Shown: positions 42,752-55,711 of the stretch, piece by piece
Layout of the letters: the number at the start of each line of letters is the position of its first letter
Numbering within the stretch: position 1 is the stretch's first letter
NCBI GenBank assembly: GCA_963575645.1
Contig: OY754470.1
Coordinates: forward strand, 45,229,201 to 45,293,200
DNA from: Xanthostigma xanthostigma
Lineage: Eukaryota; Arthropoda; Insecta; Raphidioptera; Raphidiidae
Length of the DNA stretch: 64,000 nt
Reading direction: 5' to 3'
Position numbers and translations under genes: made by a program
Notes under the pieces: model-generated
The model's database searches: none
What the model was told of the DNA's origin: nothing
The model's input: the letters and a program-made list of their open reading frames with translations, nothing else

Positions 42752-43473
42752 GGGGTTAGGTGGGTTTCAAAATTTTAAAAAATCGATTTTTTTTTGCTTA
42801 TCTTATAATTCAATATGTTTAGAATATTCTCTTAAAGTTTTAAAACGATCTGAGTAGGTAATATTCTAAGAGATATAGCCTTCGGATGTTCTACCCTTCA
42901 GGCTATGTTATTTGAATGTAAATCTTTAATCGCGTTTTTCTCGAAACTACGTTTTTGAAATCGGTGGTCACGATTTCTCGAAAAATTATGAACCGATCTC
43001 TTTGAAATTTTGCACACTTCTTCAAAATAACATTATCTCGTGCTTGAACGAAGGATTTTTTTTCTATTTTAAGTGATTTTTCAAGGCCATGAAGGGTGCA
43101 AATTTTACTCAAAAAAAGGGTTTTTTTTGTTCTCAACGCCGCCAAAAATGCAATTTTATTTATTTATTTTTTTCCTTCGTCCAAGCACAAGCTTTAGGCA
43201 TCTACTAACAGAAAATTTTTAGTTTTTGCATTTCCGATGAATCTGTCATGAGTTATCCTGACCACGCCGATAGAACTTTTTTTTGAGGGGTCACAGGAAA
43301 CGACGTGCCCACGCCTTAATTTTCAATATTTTTTAATGAAAATTTCACAAACTACTTATGAAATATATACCTTTTATATGGTAAATTGATGGAATGAAAT
43401 ATTTTGTTGGTTAAATAAAAAAAAAATTCGTAAAAATGTACCTGTTTTGAACCTTTGAAACCCACCTAACCCC
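42752..43473. mobile_element. TTAA-target element, piggyBac-type MITE
   Basis: 722 bp. Perfect 20-bp inverted ends GGGGTTAGGTGGGTTTCAAA, with TTAA immediately outside both (42748-42751, 43474-43477). TTAA duplication is the hallmark of piggyBac-like transposons. No transposase; an 80-codon minus frame inside is unrecognised. Confidence 0.75.
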
Positions 43474-43477
43474 TTAA

Positions 43478-45413
43478 GCTGATCTACTCATAATTTTCTC
43501 AAATATAAATTCATCCATTTATAACAAAATTCGGCTTTATAAGACGTTGAAGTTCTAGCGTTGTCATTCTTTTTAGAATTCTTGTAATAGTCGGTCGATT
43601 TTCAGTGAGTTTCAATTGTGTTTCATTCAAGTGCTTACACAATATTTTGTTCAAATTTGAGTTATTCAAGACACTATTTGAAAGCTGAAAAATATATTCT
43701 TCAATTAATGATATCAGTGATAAAAATTCCTTGAATCAGTTATGATAACTTATCATGATAAAGATAAAATCAAATGTCAGCGTTTCATGTTTATAAAAAA
43801 TCTATTTTTTTAACCTTGTCCGATTTCGGACATTGCCCGATGTGGCTCGGGCATTGTCGACATTGCCCGTATTCTGGACATTGACCGTAACATATACACA
43901 GTTTAAAAGGAATATCGTTTCAATCGATCAATATTTTTCGAGCAAGATCTATATTTGAACTCTACAACGCTTTTCATATTGTGAAATATGTTCAGTATCT
44001 AAGGCCATTCTCAAATCAAATTTTCTGACAATGTTTTCTGCAACTGGAAATAAGTATTTAGATGAGTGTGAATGGGGTGTATTGATATAGTGTTTTAGTC
44101 TAGCTAGTTCTTGTCTATGTAAATCTTTGTTTTTATTAATGTTTTAAAGCAACATCATTGGATGCAAATAAATCGCTTACATAAATAAATCGTGTACATT
44201 TTAAATTCTATTCATTGAAAATATCAAGCAGTTTGTGGTATGTTCTTTTTTCGTTTATTATAACTACACTTTTATTTTTGAATATAAACAAATATATCAT
44301 CGGTTTATTATGAATTATTGCTACTATTTTGATACTTTCTTTTGCGATTTCGATTTGAGGTATTGCTAAAGGTATGGAAAAACTTTATTTAAATACATTC
44401 AATAAATATAAAATTATTTCAATGATCTTTAAAATTGGTTTGTTTGTTTTAAGATCTTAAAAACGATTATAAAAGTTTTAATAAATTATTAGTTTTGAAG
44501 CTATGTCGGTTTAGAATGTAAAAAAAATTAAACAGTTAAAAACGGAAATATCTCCGAAACTAAAAAAGTTATATGGTTGCGGATGGTCGGAATCGATTCA
44601 GAATGACTTTTTCCATAGGTATGTATAATATCAAAAACGAAGCTAATTTTTTTCCAAAATTTTTTCATTTTAGTAAGAAGGGGGAACCCTTCTTACTTTT
44701 TCCATTAAAAAAAAAACTCAGAAATCTATGAGTAATTGTTTACATACGACTAACTGGGGTTATTCTTATAAAAAAAATCACGCTGATTTTTTCCGACCAC
44801 TCCCCCTTCTGTGTCATTCGTTGTTTAGAAGCTATCGCGTTTTTAATTTTTTTCTCAAATAATATAAATAAACGCTCGTATCTCTGAAGCTAAAGGTGAT
44901 ACAGGATATTGCGGATGATCGAAATCGATTCAGCTTGACTTTTTTTATAAACTCGTTTAATATAGAACGGGTCAAAAATCGCTAAGTGTCTTAAAAAGTT
45001 GTAGATTTGCAAAACGCATGAAAACATGAAAAGATTTACGCTTTTTGGGGAAATATATAAATATCTCAGATATGCTGTCTTAAACAAAAAAGTAGGCCAA
45101 AACATAAATTCGTTACTCGATTAGTTTAGAAGCTAGGTCGGTTTAAAATGTAAAAAAATGAATTTAAATATTGATGAACTACAGTTTTCAATAGCCTAAG
45201 TTACTCCTGATAACATTAGTGCAGTGAAAGTCCCGTCAAAATCGGTCCAGTCGTTTAGGAGATTAGCCGGAACAAACAGATGTACAAACAAAAACTTTAA
45301 AAATTGTTTTTTTTTATAAGTACCGTATACCTATACTTTTATATGCATTTAGTAAAACGCTGTTATTTTGACATTACAAACAAAGATTTCGATTTTATTT
45401 AGGTATCTGTATA
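43478..45413. other. Mostly unassigned DNA
   Basis: 43800-43912 relates to the end of the foldback at 35651-36334. A ~30-bp block (GAAGCTATGTCGGTTTAGAA) recurs at 45127-45160, and GGATGGTCGGAATCGATTCA recurs in altered form at 44915. 45220-45300 (TCAAAATCGGTCCAGTCGTT, AGATTAGCCGGAACAAACAG) is an RTE-like end. Confidence 0.4.
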
Positions 45414-45441
45414 CAGTATGCAAACACGTAAGGTGCACATA

Positions 45442-46344
45442 TAGTACAATCAATCTGGCGAAAAAAAAATCATTTCGTATCAAAAACACCCAAAAAGGTG
45501 AAACTTGGTGAGTCGTTAGAGAATGATGAAAAAAAGGTTACCTGGCAATGGCCACCTGGTACCTGTTCAAATAGTCAAAAAAAACTCAAAAATATTTTGA
45601 AATGCATTTTTCTCGAAAACTATCCATTTTACAGAAAAATTTATTGAACAAAAAATGTAGAGGGCATCGTTATCTACAATTAATGTCATTGGTGCTATGT
45701 TGTACAACAAAAAATGTGCGCAGTAGGTGGCGCTTAAGTGCCAAAAAAAGTGTTTTTCCACTTTTTTGCCCTGAAATTTTCATTTTTCAGTTACGATTCA
45801 AATGGAAAAATTGTTTTTTTTATTTTATAAACAACTTTTATTTCAACATTTTTTTCATACAACTTACTTTTCATACAACTTATTTTCACTTCAACAAGCT
45901 GCAGCTCTGAAACGGTAAGTTGTATGAAAAAAATGTTGAAATAAAAGTTGTTTATAAAATAAAATGGAACAATTTTTCTATTTGAATCGTAACTGAAAAA
46001 TGAAAATTTCAGGGCAAAAAAGTGGAAAAACACTTTTTTTGGCACTTAAGCGCCACCTACTGCGCACATTTTTTGTTGTACAACATAGCACCAATGACAT
46101 TAACTGTAGATAACGATGCCCTCTACATTTTTTGTTCAATAAATTTTTCTGTAAAATAGATAGTTTTCGAGAAAAATGCATTTCAAAATATTTTTGAGTT
46201 TTTTTTTACTATTTGAACAGGTATTTGAACAGGTACCAGGTGGCCATTGCCAGGTAACCTTTTTTTCATCATTCTCTAACGACTCACCAAGTTTCACCTT
46301 TTTGGTTGGTTTTGTTGAGGTTTTTGCCAGATTGACTGTACTAA
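45442..46344. mobile_element. 0.9-kb foldback inside a transposon terminal repeat
   Basis: Arms of ~430 bp (TAGTACAATCAATCTGGC outward) are nearly identical as reverse complements, meeting near 45892. ATA stands on both sides and may be the target duplication. Open frames in one arm reappear on the opposite strand of the other, which is why mirror-image short frames occur here. Confidence 0.8.
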
Positions 46345-46597
46345 TAGGGAAATTAACATTGGGAAAAAATGACTGGATCAGAGTGAGCCTTGAAATCTTG
46401 TTTTTCAATTTGACAGATAATATTCTTTTGCAAAATGAATGTGTATACTAGCGAAGAAAATATTCAAATAATTACAACATAATCGGACTTTTTTTATTAA
46501 TAGGACATTAAATTTCCAAAAATACTTAAATATTGTGCGAGATCAAATATCTCCGCTTATTCGTGTTGAACCTAAAGACATTGGGTCACTGATTTAC

Positions 46598-46660
46598 CAA
46601 CGCGCATACGTCATACCAGTTAGACAATTTTTGAATGAAATTTTTCCAAACAGATGGAGT
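46598..46660 (+). pseudogene. Mariner-type transposase remnant
   Basis: One frame reads VRQFLNEIFPNRW, the segment after the second catalytic aspartate in mariner-type transposases. No open frame continues on either side. Confidence 0.5.
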
Positions 46661-46893
46661 TGTTTTTTTGTTTAATTTTTGTACAAAAAAATTAAAATAA
46701 TGATTTATAAGAGCTTTTTATTATTAAAAAAGCCAAGTAAAATAAAAATAAATCAAAATAAAATAGAAATCCTGAAGATTACCACGATAATTCAATAGAA
46801 AAAACAATTAATGCAGTCATGGCTAACTCTGATCCAAGTATTTTTTCCCAATGCTAATTTCTCTATGTGCACCTTACGCGTTTACATACTGTA

Positions 46894-47442
46894 GATTCCG
46901 TGGCCTACAAATATTTATTTAGCTGTGTTTAATCTGGAATCTTCGGTATAAAATTGTTAGTAATTAAACTAGAATGGTAGTAAAATTGTGTATCGTCAAC
47001 GTGGCATAAAGGACATTGTACTCGACTGAAATGAATATCATTAGACATCTCTGTACATGGCGTTTCGTTTTTGTTTTAAATGGCAGCGCGATTTCTTCGT
47101 GAAGATAAAAGACAGTCGGAGTTTTACTTTCTGACACTATCATTCGTCGAGTTCGAAACAGACGAAGCGAGAAAATCCGCGCCGAGTTTCCGAGATAAAC
47201 GACCAACTGTTTAACAAACTGTTTAAACGAGTTTCATAGTGTAAAACTGTTCTGTTAACTCGTTCAGTTAATGTTCACACTTGACGGTTGGCAACACTGT
47301 TTGAAGTTTGTGATTTGTTGACCTTTAGTCAAAGACCAATTACAGTTCGACATTTTGTAAATGATTTCAAGCGCTACTGTTTATATGTACTATTTTTTAC
47401 AGTACTTCCTATGATTGCACAATATATTACAGGTACAAAAAA
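46894..47442. other. Unassigned DNA
   Basis: No feature recognised. Confidence 0.35.
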
Positions 47443-48040
47443 TTCCAGCCAATTGGGCGACGGGACCATTCCAACTTCAAAAATGTTGACATTTGATTAT
47501 GATAAAAAAAAATAAAATTTCTGATATCGTGTTAGGTGACGCGGGTAATGGCTAGTTTTCAATATGATATTTGCTATTCGTTGCCATGGCTACTTACATA
47601 TTATGTTCCACGTCATGCAAAAATTAATCAAAGTATGCCTAACTGGTTTATTTCTGACAGATCCATAAAACAAAAGAGCGGCTGATTTTTTCAAAATATT
47701 TCCGAAACTTACGCAACTTTCGTGAAAAAAATAATAGAATAATAAGCCGTTATGAAAAGTATACAATTATTATATAAAAAACACCGTTATAGCCGTTATA
47801 GCATATATCTCTTCTGCGCATGCGCCGATTTTCCCCAAAAACAATAGGGCCCTTCATATTTGCATACCAAACATCCTCCCAAAATTTGGTTTCAATCCGC
47901 TCATCTGTTTGACCTGTGTCGTGTTCACAGACAAACAGACTAACAGACGCACAGAGTTTTTTCAAAAATATGTTTTTGGATGATTTTTGACCTAAACTAG
48001 TACCATTCCCCACTTGCGGGTTGAAATGGTAAAATAATAT
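47443..48040 (+). repeat. Repeat Z, single-arm copy, with following block
   Basis: 47443-47760 follows the right arm of the 20755-22225 palindrome: CCAATTGGGCGACGGGACCA, AATATGATATTTGCTATTCG, AAAATTAATCAAAG. 47761-48040 (GCATATATCTCTTCTGCGCA, CCTCCCAAAATTTGGTTTCA, CGCACAGAGTTTTTT) is shared with 50440-50745. Confidence 0.65.
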
Positions 48041-48469
48041 TGAGCCGTATTCGAGATACTGACCATAAAGAAATGATACAAACTAACTGAATTGGTATTT
48101 TCGTCATATTATTATCGGCCTAAATTAAATATTAAAATTTTAGTAGTGTTGTCCGGTAGACTTTTGTACGGTCGAGCTTTGTACATGTGACGTCACGGTT
48201 CAGTGTTATCCTTTAATTAGTAGTCGCTTTTGAAACTTTGACAGAGTCGGTGAATTGTCTTGAGGAGAAAGTGGCACCAATTAGAATTTCACACTTTATA
48301 CACCCGTAGATAAATCATTTAGTTATGATTCAATGTGGAATAATTAACAGAATATACTGTTGATCTTGAAAATTTTGTTGTACTGTGTCTTAATTCAATA
48401 AAAATAGAATACTTCATTTAGTTGTAATGTTCATTTTAAAACCGCTGCTTGTAAACAAAATATTATTAC
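48041..48469. other. Unassigned DNA
   Basis: No feature recognised. AATAAA-like signals are present, but no transcript can be inferred. Confidence 0.35.
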
Positions 48470-48807
48470 ACTAGCGGTTTCACCCGGGTGCAAAAGAATG
48501 AATGGGGGGGAGGTACATGAGTACGCACGTTCATCTTAGTTTACCGAGATGAATGTCGTGTCCAAATTTCATGATGATCGGAGTTACCGTTCAAAAGTTT
48601 TTGTCGGATAAACAAATTTTGAGTTACATTGTTCATTGATGCTCCGCTCCTATTAGTCGTAGAGTGATATTATATAGCCTATAGCCTTCCTCGATAAATA
48701 GACTATCCAACAAAAAAAAGTCAATTCGAACCAGTAGTTCCTGAGTTTAGCGCGTTCAACCAAACAAAAAAACAAACAAACTCTTCAGCTTTATATATTA
48801 GTATAGA
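48470..48807 (-). repeat. RTE-like repeat, copy e
   Basis: Near full length: CTAGCGGTTTCACCCGGGTG to AACTCTTCAGCTTTATATAT. Confidence 0.7.
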
Positions 48808-50349
48808 TTGCGGTTATAGGTTAAAAATATTTGCGCAGGCAAAATAGTATAATATTACACTCCAATAGCAGAAAGTTTGAGATTCTTGCACTGCGTGTCA
48901 TGATACCCGAGGCAAGTACAGAAACGACAACGGGAAACAAATCTTTTGTTAGATAAATCAAAGGGTTAATATGGATAGATAATTAATAAGCTTAAGAAAT
49001 TTCTGATTCGCCCCTCTCTGGGACAAATGTTGGGTACGCCCATGATATACACTTCTAGTTTATTTTAAAAGTATTAATACCAAAGATTAAAATAATAAGA
49101 TTTTTCATAGATATTAGAAGTTTTCAAATCGTGCATTTTTTATGTACTATGACGATTTCTTCAGAAAACGTCATGCGCGGCAGCTGAAACCAGTCGTAGA
49201 GAGGGTCGTAAGGACTGCAGGGTCTAATTAAAGAAAACGAAAAAAATTATCCTGTCTATTCAGAGTAATAATAATAAGTGCAATATATGAGGTCCCGAAG
49301 AAATTTTGTTGTTGACCTTTTAAAGATGTTTTAAGGGCGCCAAGGACAGTGCACAATGTATAAATGATTCAGAAATTATCTGTCCTAATAATTCTGAAGT
49401 AAAAAGACAGGAGTAAGATCAATAAAAAAATTATTAACTAATATAGGTCTATATTTAACAAAATTTAAATTATCAAAAATCGATGAGTAACACAGGTACC
49501 GTTTAGGCAATATCTTCTAAATTAATTAATCTTAGAATTGAAGCGGTGCACCGTAAGAAAAATATTAATCTAATATAACCTAATGTCATAATAATTAATT
49601 AACTTTCCCGTAAATTCTAAACTGAAGTAAAACCATTTGTCAGTGAAGGCTGTGTAAGTTAAACAATACAACGCTGGTATGACATTAGATTGAATTCTTA
49701 AAATTAACTAGTATACAAAATTAAATAAATTATATGAGCAATAAACAACATCCAAATTTATAAAATTCAAATACGCAACAAATTTTTGTTTATCTTCAAT
49801 TTCATCACAATTTTATCGCACTGAACGCGCAAATATTAGATACAAGATACTATATTCACAATACAAAGTCACTTCACAGTTTCAACCATAATAACAAAAC
49901 AAGCTTATAATCTGAACATCTACAACATGGTACCAATTGACTAATTTCATACTTTAAGGAATTGTGACAATCAAACTTAGACAATTATCCAAATTTTTAT
50001 TCCGACTTTAAACCTCACACCTCTTTCTATCAAAAATGCTCTCCTCAACTGAACTTATTATTTTTTTCGTTGTCCTGGATACTAAACCGTTACAGTGCAT
50101 ACACATTCAAATGCTCGTAATGGGCTATGCGGGTGAATAAGGGGTCATATTGAACAGCTCTTTAACAGTCACCTAAGTTAAATTAGTTAAAACATTTTGA
50201 ATTTTTTTTAAATGCAGTATTGTAAACTACACAGAAATGTTATTAAAATCGGCTTTTAAATTTAATGAAATAATATCCCATGTAAATGACGGTTTATATA
50301 AGAAGTGGATCTGTACAACATCCTGTCTATTATATTCTATACTGGGTGG
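48808..50349. other. AT-rich DNA, almost featureless
   Basis: 48985-49045 reversed resembles 15760-15800 (GGGCGTACCCA, AGAAATTTCTTAAG). Nothing else recognised in 1.5 kb. Confidence 0.4.
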
Positions 50350-50752
50350 CTTTTTTTAACCCGAACACGTTTCAATTTCGTAAAAGAATTTTAGAAAAAA
50401 TCTTTTAACGAAACTTTCTTGAAAAAACAAATAGGGCGTTATGAAAAGTATACCATATATATAAAAAACACCATTATAGCATATATCTCTTCTGCGCATA
50501 CGCCAAAAACTCCCCAAAAACAATAAGGCTCTTCATATTTACAAACATCCTCCCAAAATTTGGTTTCAATCCGTTCATCCGTTTGACCTGTATCGTGTTC
50601 ACAAACAGACGCACAGAGTTTTTCCAAAAATATGTTTTTTGGATTCGGGGAACCTCAAAAGGAAAAGATATTGTAAAATTTTGAAACGTGATTTTTGACC
50701 TAAACTAGTACCGACAACTTGTGGGTTGGAATGGTAAAAGTGTTCGGGTTTT
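50350..50752 (+). repeat. Relative of the 47.7-48.0-kb block
   Basis: AACCCGAACAC at 50359 and GTGTTCGGGTT at 50740 are inverted. The interior matches 47745-48030 block by block. An extra stretch at 50643-50685 (GGAACCTCAAAAGGAAAAGA) recalls the end of repeat P. Confidence 0.5.
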
Positions 50753-51190
50753 TAAAAATCATTCTGTATAATACAGAGGTTCACAATATAGGTAGGTGGA
50801 TAAGCTATAAGAACGGTATAGCTTTAATCCTTTTGTGTTTCTTAACAAACTTAAAACGAGGTCTCATATTTGAAAAGTGACTGTCTTTCCAACTAACAGT
50901 CTGCTACTTCTTATATACACTTTTAGTCTTATTGTTCTTGCTATTGTTTTAACTTGGGCGATTATATTATTGATTTTTATATTGTTGAATAGGAAGCTCG
51001 GACAGGGTTGTGTTTGTAATTTAAAAATTTAATCCCATTTTATAAATTTCTTTTACTTTCAGGGTTCCGTTCCTCAAAAGGAAACACGGAATCAATCCCA
51101 TAGTAAGAGCTTTATATCTAATCAGAAATTTTTGAAAAAAGTTAGATTTAACACGCCGTTTACCTACTAGATTTTCAAAAAATAATTACA
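50753..51190. other. Unassigned DNA with a repeat P end
   Basis: 51061-51095 (AGGGTTCCGTTCCTCAAAAG) is a fragment of repeat P in reverse orientation. Confidence 0.4.
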
Positions 51191-51740
51191 GAACCCAGGG
51201 TAGAAATTCTGGACCCCGCACAAATCTTATGGGATTTGGTTATCGCTTAAATTGATCGAAAATGGTTTTATTTTATAGTTTAAAGGTCACTAAGAAAAAG
51301 TGTCCATGGGCGCGTAGCCTAAAAACCAATAAATTTTTAGCTACAGATATGTTTAGCGAGATTTTAGATATAGGGATATACATTGGATTCACAATTTTAA
51401 AAATTCTAAGCTCTAGAAATATATTTTCGAGTGCGCTAAATCCGAATATGACATTATTATTTTATATAGACTCACACCTTTTAACATTACCTAGTTTTCG
51501 ACTATTTTTCTATTTCTAAAAAAAGCACAAAAGTTGAACATGAAACATGTTTAAGAATTCAATGAATATCCCTATATCTAGAATATCGCTAAACATATCT
51601 GTAGCTAAAAATCTATTGGTTTTAAGTCAATGCGCCCATGGACACTTTTTCTTAGTGACCTTTAAACTATAAAATAAAACCATTTTGAATTTTCGATCAA
51701 TTTAACCGAGAACCAAATCTCATCAGGTTTGTTCGGGTTC
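51191..51740. mobile_element. Foldback element, 550 bp
   Basis: GAACCC and GGGTTC at the ends. The best-paired arms are 51245-51400 and 51560-51708 (AAGTGTCCATGGGCGC against GCGCCCATGGACACTT). The loop is ~160 bp and AT-rich. Non-coding despite an 85-codon frame. Confidence 0.65.
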
Positions 51741-53110
51741 CTTTATTATATTTATTATTTATTAAATGTCAGTATTTTTGAAGTTAGATTGGTCCTGTCG
51801 CCAAATTGGTTGGATTTTTTTTAGTGATTCTAACTTAAAATCGTTGAAATTACAGTATCTTAGAATTTGTTTTTTTGTGCCTGTAAAAATTTGTTTTAAA
51901 CAATATGAATCAAGAAAACTATTATTTATTGTATAGATACAACTTGATGAAATTATATTTTAGTGAATTTAACGTAAAAATACTATGTATTTGGCATACA
52001 ATAGGACAATTCATCATGGAATTGGAATCAGTTCAGGCATCCATGTAATACCGACAAATTGGCAAGTTTTTAAAAAGAGGCAGATATAAATGATCCCACT
52101 ACTAGCGCCGTTCAGTTAGATTATTTCAGGATTAGTTCAAAAGAGTGTAGGGAAAATATCCCTCGTCTGAAATAGCACCGTGTTTTGTAATCTCAATCAT
52201 TTAATGTATATTGAATTCGTTTCGGAAATCTAAAAAATATTTACTCAACATATTAAAACTTCTGTTAAATAAATATTAATTACTTTTGAATTAAAATCTA
52301 TTTCTAAAAAAAAAATCAATTCGAACCAGTAGTTCGTGAGATTAGCGCATTTAACCAAACAAACAAACTCTTCAGCTTATAGAAATACTAATATATAAAA
52401 CTAAAGAGTTTGTTTGTTTGACCACCTACCGGGTTAAACTATAGGTAAGGATCATCCAGGTGACCTCATATAAGTACAAAAAAAATACATCAAAATCGAT
52501 TAAGCCGTTTAGGAGGATAGATATAATACTGCAAAATGTATTTCATTTGCGACCAGGCATCTGAACTAATTGCTTTTGGAAAATTCTACCAGATTTGCTT
52601 CTGAACTAATAGCTTTGAGCGAATTCTATCAGATGTCGCTGCTTGGTACTAAAACAGTTTTTTGTTTGCTTCTAAACTAATAGCTTTGAGTAAATTCCAT
52701 CAGATGTCGCTACATGTTACTAAAACAGGTTGCTTGAGAAAATACCGTAATTTTGTACAAAATATTTAATAAAAAAACTATCCTATAGCGTAAGTTAAGA
52801 CACATTTACAAAGTTTCTTTAAAATCGGTTCAGTGGTTTCAGAGATTAGCGCGGTCAAAATTGTGACACGGGAATTTTATATACGCAGATAAATACAAAA
52901 TTATACATTTAAGGGTTAACTTGAATAATTTTGAAGGTAAACTTCTTTAACTGTGTGCACTTACAGACGGCAAGGAATCACGTGTAATCAGGTCACATGC
53001 TATATATAGTTTCAATTCATGTGTATTTCCTACACGCGCTCATTTAATAAAGTTTTATTTGACTTATTACGTCAGTCAGTTTGGGTCAAAACTTGCAAAT
53101 AAAATTAATT
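51741..53110. other. Repeat fragments and unassigned DNA
   Basis: 51770-51815 is the terminal piece of repeat Z (TTTTTGAAGTTAGATTGGTC). 52316-52400 is RTE-like copy f (minus). 52500-52880 is an RTE-like end with the minisatellite also seen at 41945-42065. The rest is unrecognised. Confidence 0.5.
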
Positions 53111-53882
53111 AAGCTGGTTATATACAGTGAACATAACGTAAGCTCACAGACAATTATTTTCTGGAATAATTGGCCATACAGTCGTAAATTGTTTTTGTCG
53201 CCTATAAAGAAGCTTGATTTAAACCTTAACAAAGTGAATTGAATTCGGGGGATAATAACGTCAATACTATTATTAATACCTACTTTAAATAATGAAATCG
53301 TTTTGAAATTGAATTACAATCAATTCGTAATTAATTGCTTTGTCAATGTAATTCGTAGTTTTTTTTTCGGAATGCTAAACAACTTTAAATTTTCCTGCGT
53401 AGCTAAGGAAAATAATTTAAACAACGTTGCATTTGAGAGTGTTGCAAAAAGGATTTCCAAAAAATATGATTTAACAATGATCTTAGATTGTGACCACATA
53501 TAACTATTTCTTTTTAAGGCGGTAGGGTCAAAAATTTGAAATGACTAAAATTCATTAAAATTTCAAAGAGATGTACATCATATCTCAAATTTTGAAAATT
53601 ATAGACTGTCTCATTGTTGAAGAAATAAAATTTTAAATATATATTTTAATAGACGTAATCAAATTGCAGTCAATGAAATTGTGACATAAAACAACTCAAA
53701 TCAAATAGATGTCTTGATAGGATTAATTCCAAAAATAACTGTACTATGAAATATACATTTTTTATGTTAATGAAAAAAAAAACTAGAATTTTTCCCTGTA
53801 CTACTAATGAGAAAACTAATTAAATAAAACAGAAAGATCCCAATTTAGTGAGTTTTACATTTTCAATAAGTAAATAGCAATC

Positions 53883-54103
53883 ATTTATTTATTTATTTAT
53901 TTATTTATTTATTATTATAGTAATCAACAGGTATAAACCCAATAACAGATTACACTATAACAAATATAAAGAAATATAAAGAAAGCCTTAAATAAGCGTA
54001 AGTATACAAAAAAGAGATAAAAAATAAAGAAAATTTGAGAATATGCAGAATTCAATAATAGTACATAATATACAAAAATGATACAGTATTACAGTGCATT
54101 CAG
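53883..54103 (-). repeat. LINE 3' UTR and tetranucleotide tail
   Basis: On the minus strand the UTR after the stop at 54104 ends in (ATAA)n at 53883-53915, the insertion's 3' end. Confidence 0.7.
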
Positions 54104-55528
54104 TTAATTTACATAATTAAGTAAGTGGACAGTTAAAACCTTTCTATATTCGCCAAATTTTATATCAAATATATTAATATTTGTCTCACTCAGCAAGTTG
54201 TTCGCAGTCGAGCACATTTTGTATATAGGCGCGTTCATTTCATGATTGAACTTGGGAAACGGTAAGTAAAAAGTACGTGCATTTCTTGAAAAGTATGATG
54301 GAATTGAGAAGTTAAGATTTTGGTAAGTACACATATCATCAACTTGATTATGTATTATTCTGTATATGTAAAAACACGCAAACAATTTCCGGCGATCCTC
54401 TAAACTTAAGAGACAAAAGTGATTCAATAAGTTTATATAGGGTTCAAATCTTGGATAGAAGCCATATTGTTTCAGATATAGAAAACGAAGAAACTGCTTC
54501 TGAATTTTTTCTATATTGTTCACATGTACCTTATAAAACGGCGACCAAACGTTGGTTGCAAGTTCTAAATGACACCGGACATAAGTATTGAAAAGCTTTA
54601 ATAGTACCGGAAGAGATTTAAAATCTCTGGAGTTTCTTAGAATGAAACCTAACATCTTTTTTGCCTTTTTTATGGATTCTACTACATGGTAATTAAAGGA
54701 TAGTTTAGCGTCAAAGTAAATGCCCAAATCCTTTACTGTATCTTTTCTAGGAATAATGTCTTTACCAAGTTTATAATTAAAATATATAGGATTATTTTTC
54801 CTTGTATATGATAAGATGGAACATTTTTTGACATTAAATGAAAGCTTGTTATCAGTAGACCATGAATTAATTGCATTTAAGTCTTCTTGCAAGAGAAAAC
54901 AGTCCTCATTGGAAGTGATTTTCCTACCTAATTTAAAGTCATCAGCAAAAAGTCGGCACTCAGAATATTTCAAAACGTCCGGAAGATCATTTATTAATAT
55001 GATAAAAAGTAAAGGACCTAAATTGGAACCTTGTGGAACACCGGATTTCACATTATATTCCAATGATTTGGAATTATTATAAGTTACAAATTGCTTTCTG
55101 TTGCATAAGTAAGATGAAAACAATTTTAAAGTAGGTTCAGCAATCCCAGACAGATATAACTTCCTTAATAATATTTCATGATCTACTCGATCAAAAGCCT
55201 TGCTAAAATCTGTGTAGACAACATCATATTGAGAATTATCATTGATATGCGACGAAATATTTTGTGTGAATGAAATTAAATTAGTGGAAATTGAACGTTT
55301 CGGCATAAATCCATGTTGAGATGAAGCTATTTTAATACGGATATGATCAAAGAGGTACTTATATATTATAGACTCAAAAATTTTACAGGGAACCGGAAGC
55401 AATGCAACAGGTCTATAATTTGTGACGTCCGATTTTGTGCCATCTTTAAAGATAAAGATAAAATTAAGAGGCCTGTGTATAAGCATAGAGTTATACCCGC
55501 ACCGCCTACCCAACCTCTTTAAGAGCAT
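54104..55528 (-). pseudogene. LINE reverse transcriptase, 5'-truncated (Jockey/CR1-like)
   Basis: An open frame of 474 codons, the longest in the window. It enters at FKDGTKSDVTNYRPVALLPV, a standard early RT motif. Then come ASSQHGFMPKRS, YTDFSKAFDRVDH (first catalytic aspartate), SGVPQGSNLGPLLF and the FADD box in LFADDFKL. The thumb and C-terminus follow: KDLGIYFDAKLSF, RFLYLKQYGFYP, and the end at LLNYVN. The RT domain is therefore essentially whole and uninterrupted, but the endonuclease and ORF1 are absent. The first ~20 residues are probably not LINE-derived. It lies inside the long-TIR element at 53111-56329, and its tail type (ATAA) differs from the LINE at 14514. Reverse transcription by this copy alone is not expected. 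Confidence 0.92.
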
Positions 55529-55711
55529 TGTAGAACTTTAAAAAAATTTTAAAATCGTTTTTATCGATCAATTAATTATTTTTCGAGTAGGTAGTCGAGA
55601 AAATAATTGATCGACTTTTTTTAAACTGTGTTTTATTTAACATATTTTTTTGTACGATCTGCACTTGAAAACAACATTTTTCAACGAATTTTGAACCAAA
55701 AGCTACAAAAG
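55529..55711. other. Short spacer between LINE and SINE
   Basis: Contains GATCAATTA and TAATTGATC inverted blocks (55566, 55598). Nothing else. Confidence 0.35.

Larger units (their letters stand above)
45414..46891 (+). mobile_element. Tc1/mariner-type element, interrupted by a foldback
   Basis: Inverted ends CAGTATGCAAACACGTAAGG and, on the other strand, CAGTATGTAAACGCGTAAGG (28 of the first 31 bases agree), with TA on both outer sides. The terminal repeat continues to AATTARCATTGGGAAAAAAT, but on the left it is split by the foldback at 45442-46344. A transposase scrap is at 46598-46660. Without the foldback the element is about 575 bp. Confidence 0.75.

Noticed and set aside
45602..46181. 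Two identical-looking proteins on opposite strands
   Set aside because: They are mirror images produced by the foldback at 45442-46344, not genes.
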